Below, one piece after another: positions 59,902 to 62,129 of a stretch of DNA of 62,129 bases. The DNA is from Oscillospiraceae bacterium (GTDB lineage Bacteria > Bacillota > Clostridia > Oscillospirales > Oscillospiraceae). The stretch spans positions 1 through 62,129 of the forward strand of contig JAFQFH010000013.1 in assembly GCA_017398685.1 (NCBI GenBank), written 5' to 3'. Under the pieces are notes generated by a model. It ran no database searches, was not told where the DNA came from, and worked only from the letters and a program-made list of their open reading frames with translations. Position 1 is the first letter of the stretch. Every line of letters starts with the position of its first letter. Made by a program: the position numbers and the translations under genes.

Positions 59902-59944
59902 AAAAAAACCAACTTGAAATCTGTGAAGCAGGATTTCAAGTTGG
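59902..59944 (-). terminator. terminator-like hairpin on the minus strand
   Basis: CCAACTTGAAATC / GATTTCAAGTTGG; on the minus strand T7 follows (plus-strand A's 59902-59908). No gene on the minus strand feeds it except the tRNA-Leu side transcript. It may also stop pnuC transcripts weakly. Confidence 0.7.
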
Positions 59945-59970
59945 AAAGGAAGAGCAATGAAGCTCAGACG

Positions 59971-60003
59971 AAAAAACAGCCGCTCTTACGAAACGGCTGT
60001 TTT
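59971..60003. terminator. bidirectional hairpin with A/T flanks
   Basis: AAAACAGCCG / CGGCTGTTTT with an 11-base loop. A second hairpin, CAGAGC-GAAATTA-GCTCTG, follows at 60008-60026. Confidence 0.65.
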
Positions 60004-60029
60004 AGAGCAGAGCGAAATTAGCTCTGACG

Positions 60030-60052
60030 TGGTGCCGGTGGTGGGACTCGAA
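60030..60052 (-). repeat. duplicate of the tRNA-Leu 3' end (23 bp)
   Basis: Identical to 60179-60201, the CCA end, acceptor 3' strand and part of the T arm of tRNA-Leu. Beyond 60052 the identity stops, so this is a gene fragment, as left by site-specific integration or by slippage. Confidence 0.85.
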
Positions 60053-60063
60053 TACCCTGAAGG

Positions 60064-60118
60064 GCACTTGGTCGCTTTGCTCCCGGCGCCCAAATCTGCG
60101 CTGCGCGCAGATAGCTTT
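60064..60118. repeat. degenerate 55-bp repeat, copy B
   Basis: Second copy of the 55-bp unit, 12 bases after the tRNA fragment. Hairpin ATCTGCG / CGCAGAT is stronger here. See copy A. Confidence 0.6.
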
Positions 60119-60140
60119 GAGTCAAGCCATCAACCAATAC

Positions 60141-60178
60141 CAAAAGGAAAAACCACCCATAAAGGGTGGTTTTCCTTT
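60141..60178 (-). terminator. terminator of tRNA-Leu
   Basis: A long hairpin (AAAAGG..AACCACCC with GGGTGGTT..CCTTTT, one bulge) starts right at the tRNA CCA end on the minus strand and holds T runs in its arm. Confidence 0.75.
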
Positions 60179-60264
60179 TGGTGCCGGTGGTGGGACTCGA
60201 ACCCACACGATGTCGCCATCGGCGGATTTTGAATCCGCTACGTCTACCATTCCATCACACCGGC
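60179..60264 (-). tRNA. tRNA-Leu (CAA)
   Basis: 86 bases with encoded CCA. Acceptor GCCGGTG / CACCGGC, anticodon stem GCGGA / TCCGC with loop TTCAAAA (anticodon CAA), long variable arm CGATG-GCGA-CATCG as in class II tRNAs, and T arm GTGGG-TTCGAGT-CCCAC. Confidence 0.97.
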
Positions 60265-60274
60265 GTGCTGGAAA

Positions 60275-60303
60275 AGTATAGCGCATTTGAAAGAAAAATT
60301 CAA
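60275..60303 (-). promoter_or_regulatory. tRNA-Leu promoter
   Basis: On the minus strand TTGAAT (60298-60303), 17-bp spacer, TATACT (60275-60280), 10 bases ahead of the tRNA. Confidence 0.75.
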
Positions 60304-60324
60304 GTGCTTTTACGGCAAAATAAA

Positions 60325-61209
60325 TTAAATCTTGGGGACGAAACGCAAATTCATATCCGTCTCAATGCCGATGCCGGGCACATTTTCAGTGAAGCTGTAC
60401 TGCCACATGTCCATGGCATAGTAGAAATTGGGAAAGCCGCTTTCCGGCAAAGAGAACCAGAACTCATAGTCTGTCAGTCTGGTAAGGTCATAGCCATAGT
60501 AACCGAGGTTGCGGTTGAAATACACACAGGACTTGTAGCCTGCGTTCTCAATAGTCTCGCAGAAAGCGACGGCACAGTCTGTACGCCCGTTCATTTCAAG
60601 GCTTGCAGTGCGTGCGCTGGGGTCTTCTATCTTCTCCCAGTCAAAAACAATGGGCAGGCTCACATTGTAGCCCTGTATGCGATCAAGCACGTATCTGGCC
60701 TCTTCCATTGCTTCTGAAACAGTGATGGCCTGCGAGAACATATATACGCCCACATCAATACCGTTGGCCAGAGCGCCCTCTATGTTGGCCTTGAAATATG
60801 GGTCTTCAAAAAGCCCACCCTCGGTGTATCCGCGGCGCCCTACACGGATATATGCAAAATCAACGCCGGAGGAGGCCACCTGCTGCCAGTTGATTTCCTT
60901 CTGGTGCTCGGAAACATCAATGCCGCGGGTCACGGTGTAGTCGCTGCCCAGATAATCAATTCTTGTGCCGGAAGTCCGGAACATATCCTCGGTGAACTGG
61001 TTAACAGGTACACCTTCCAGCGGCGTCATCCATATCCAGTCAAAACCGTCGTAGAGATACACTTGCCCTGCGTGGGGGTCAATTACTTCTTCCTCTTTAT
61101 CTTTCCTCTCAGAGGTGCTTACGCTCCTTAAAAGTAAAACTATCAGCAGTAGCGCGACAAATAGCGTCAAAAACATTACTTTGTTTCTGTATCTGTTGGC
61201 AGTTCTCAT
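60325..61209 (-). CDS. membrane-anchored GH25 muramidase
   Basis: 294 residues. An N-terminal helix (residues ~12-30) anchors it; then a small domain with YLYDGFDWIWMTPLEGVPV, which resembles a wall-contact module, and the GH25 domain: Asp98 in RGIDVSEHQ, Asp190 and Glu192 in VFDWEKIED, and MDMWQYSFTENVPG. Predicted to cut glycan strands outside the membrane. ATG 61209 is chosen because GGAG stands 6 bases upstream; the ATG four codons earlier is the Shine-Dalgarno region itself. No cell-wall repeats, unlike the 15769 gene. It is upstream of tRNA-Leu with no terminator between. Confidence 0.9.
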   Translation of the reverse strand: MRTANRYRNKVMFLTLFVALLLIVLLLRSVSTSERKDKEEEVIDPHAGQVYLYDGFDWIWMTPLEGVPVNQFTEDMFRTSGTRIDYLGSDYTVTRGIDVSEHQKEINWQQVASSGVDFAYIRVGRRGYTEGGLFEDPYFKANIEGALANGIDVGVYMFSQAITVSEAMEEARYVLDRIQGYNVSLPIVFDWEKIEDPSARTASLEMNGRTDCAVAFCETIENAGYKSCVYFNRNLGYYGYDLTRLTDYEFWFSLPESGFPNFYYAMDMWQYSFTENVPGIGIETDMNLRFVPKI

Positions 61210-61242
61210 ATATCTCTCCATTCGCCGAATATAAGCGAACCA

Positions 61243-61271
61243 ATTCTATCATAACAGGGCCTGCTTTTCAA
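61243..61271 (-). promoter_or_regulatory. promoter of the second GH25 gene
   Basis: On the minus strand TTGAAA (61266-61271), 17-bp spacer, TAGAAT (61243-61248), 33 bases ahead of the start. Confidence 0.65.
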
Positions 61272-61330
61272 TGAGAACAGTTTGCCCTCAGGGGGATAAA
61301 ATAATTATTTGAAATTTGTGAAATTGGGTG

Positions 61331-61359
61331 TTGACAAAAGTGGGTATGTTTGCTATTAT
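61331..61359 (+). promoter_or_regulatory. promoter of the tRNA-Thr/tRNA-Tyr operon
   Basis: TTGACA (61331-61336), 17-bp spacer, TATTAT (61354-61359), 17 bases ahead of tRNA-Thr. Confidence 0.88.
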
Positions 61360-61376
61360 TATCGAGCCGGTCCGAT

Positions 61377-61452
61377 GCTGGTGTAGCTCAGTCGGTAGAG
61401 CAGCTGATTTGTAATCAGCAGGTCGGGGGTTCGAGTCCGTCCACCAGCTCCA
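61377..61452 (+). tRNA. tRNA-Thr (TGT)
   Basis: 76 bases with CCA. Acceptor GCTGGTG / CACCAGC, anticodon stem GCTGA / TCAGC with loop TTTGTAA (TGT), T arm with TTCGAGT. Confidence 0.97.
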
Positions 61453-61472
61453 TCGTCTGCAAAAATGAATAT

Positions 61473-61557
61473 GGGGGAATTCCCGAGTGGCCAAAGGGGA
61501 CAGACTGTAAATCTGCTGGCAATGCCTTCGGTGGTTCGAATCCACCTTCCCCCACCA
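61473..61557 (+). tRNA. tRNA-Tyr (GTA)
   Basis: 85 bases with CCA. Acceptor GGGGGAA / TTCCCCC, anticodon loop CTGTAAA (GTA), long variable arm, T arm GGTGG-TTCGAAT-CCACC. 20 bases after tRNA-Thr. Confidence 0.97.
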
Positions 61558-61587
61558 AATCAGCACCTAAAAAGGTGCTGATTTTTC
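61558..61587 (+). terminator. terminator of the tRNA operon
   Basis: AAATCAGCACC / GGTGCTGATTT-type stem, loop TAAAAA, T-rich end. Confidence 0.92.
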
Positions 61588-61655
61588 TTTACTTTGGCAG
61601 AAAATGGCGGGTTTTATACCTGAAAAGTTCTGAAAACTGGTGGTCAAAAATGGCG

Positions 61656-61711
61656 TGACCCTTTCCGCGACCCTTAACAGGGTGATATTGGGTCATACCC
61701 ATTTGACCCTT
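61656..61711. repeat. GACCCTT repeats, possible integrase arm sites
   Basis: GACCCTT occurs at 61657-61663, 61669-61675 and 61705-61711, with an inverted GGGTC at 61690. They lie between tRNA-Tyr and the integrase end, where arm-type binding sites of a tyrosine recombinase would be expected. Confidence 0.5.
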
Positions 61712-61747
61712 TAGTATCATTTAGACACAAAAGACAGGGAGAAAGTT

Positions 61748-62038
61748 TTATCCACCGGAACGCAGACTTTGTATAAAATGCTCCATGCGGTTGGCGCTTT
61801 CGCGCTTCATACCCGGAGTAGCATGAGCGTATGTACTCAATGTAAAAGCTGCGGTTGAGTGGCCCAAATTTTCCTGTACCGTCTTGATATCATCACCGGC
61901 ACGCAGACTGTTAACTGCATATGTATGTCTCAAGTCGTGGAAACGAAGCTCCTCCAAACCTATCTCCGACATAATCCTTTTGAAATTCATGTAAAGAGTC
62001 TTGTTGTTTATGTACCTGCCTAACTCATTCGTAAGCAA
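61748..62038 (-). CDS. tyrosine-type site-specific integrase, C-terminal part (truncated or partial)
   Basis: The last 96 or so residues of a phage/ICE-type tyrosine recombinase: LRFHDLRHTYAVNSLRAGDD (H-x-x-R), VQENLGHSTAAFTLSTYAH (LGH and the Tyr nucleophile). The frame stays open to the window edge at 62129, but upstream of LTNELG (about 62038) the residues no longer fit the family, which normally reads VFTNELG there. So the gene is either broken at that point or the last 90 bases are foreign or misjoined. It points toward tRNA-Tyr, the usual layout for an element inserted in a tRNA 3' end. Confidence 0.82.
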   Translation of the reverse strand: MLTNELGRYINNKTLYMNFKRIMSEIGLEELRFHDLRHTYAVNSLRAGDDIKTVQENLGHSTAAFTLSTYAHATPGMKRESANRMEHFIQSLRSGG

Positions 62039-62129
62039 TTCTAAAAATCTTATTGAATATGCAGAAAGAAGGGCTACACAGGGGACCCTTTGTATAGTTA
62101 ACTTGGATCCAAGATTACATCTTCCAGAT

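Noticed and set aside
59957..60717. Small plus-strand frames with residues such as WWDSNPHDV and VVGLEPTRC
   Set aside because: They translate the antisense of tRNA-Leu and its fragment, a well-known source of false proteins.
61288..61658. Short frames on both strands over the tRNA-Thr and tRNA-Tyr genes
   Set aside because: tRNA sequence read as protein.
1..62129. CRISPR arrays, rRNA genes and intact insertion sequences
   Set aside because: Looked for regularly spaced repeats, rRNA segments and transposase motifs and saw none.

Overview
The window looks like a chromosomal segment of an endospore-forming, Gram-positive-type anaerobe of the Clostridia, most likely Oscillospirales (Ruminococcaceae/Oscillospiraceae-like). 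The basis is: sporulation genes (ylbJ-like, yqfC, yqfD), the yqfC-yqfD-phoH-ybeY-era-yqzL-recO order, a meso-diaminopimelate-type MurE, PASTA-type PBP2, an HPr with both His15 and Ser46, clostridial Feo genes and moderate GC. The taxon is an inference; no rRNA gene is present.

Layout. 1-3.7 kb: the 3' end of ATP-dependent PEP carboxykinase, a secreted Ig-like protein, a possible MITE-like remnant, an acyltransferase-3 protein and a COG2426 membrane protein. 3.8-7.6 kb: glycogen synthase overlapping a GH13 alpha-glucanase. 7.7-13.8 kb: three tandem paralogous GtrII-like membrane glucosyltransferases with a GT39-like protein between the first two, followed by lysA (13.9-15.2 kb). 15.2-17.2 kb: a GNAT acetyltransferase and a membrane-anchored GH25 muramidase on the minus strand. 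17.3-25.9 kb: pcrA followed by an envelope-polysaccharide-like set (EamA transporter, two GT-C glycosyltransferases, O-antigen-ligase-like protein, VTT protein). 26-27.9 kb: a YtrA-type GntR repressor with a perfect 15-bp-arm operator and its ABC exporter.

28-40 kb is a conserved housekeeping block: ylbJ-like gene divergent from yqfC-yqfD-phoH-ybeY-era-yqzL-recO-mutS2, then HPr, an EamA transporter, uvrC-rsmD-coaD and a coiled-coil protein. 41-53.6 kb is the dcw division/cell-wall cluster: mraZ-rsmH-ftsL-ftsI(PASTA)-murE-mraY-ftsW-murG-murA-divIB-ftsZ. It starts with a good promoter and three GTGG MraZ boxes at exact 10-bp spacing. murF, murD, murC and murB are not in it.

53.7-59.8 kb: a BrkB/YihY membrane protein with a reading-frame conflict at its start; an iron module (feoA-feoA-feoB plus a small Cys-rich protein) divergent from a rubrerythrin-VIT (MbfA-like) protein, with three TTAGC-N4-GCTAA palindromes; GtrA; and pnuC behind a leader whose 19-bp terminator ends right at the coding region. 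59.8-62.1 kb: tRNA-Leu(CAA) with a 23-bp duplicate of its 3' end, a pair of degenerate 55-bp repeats with a covarying hairpin, a second anchored GH25 protein, tRNA-Thr(TGT), tRNA-Tyr(GTA), and the C-terminal part of a tyrosine integrase at the window edge.

The strongest candidates for something not explained by standard annotation are the pnuC leader, the palindromes of the iron module, the tRNA-fragment/repeat zone and the GtrII triplet.
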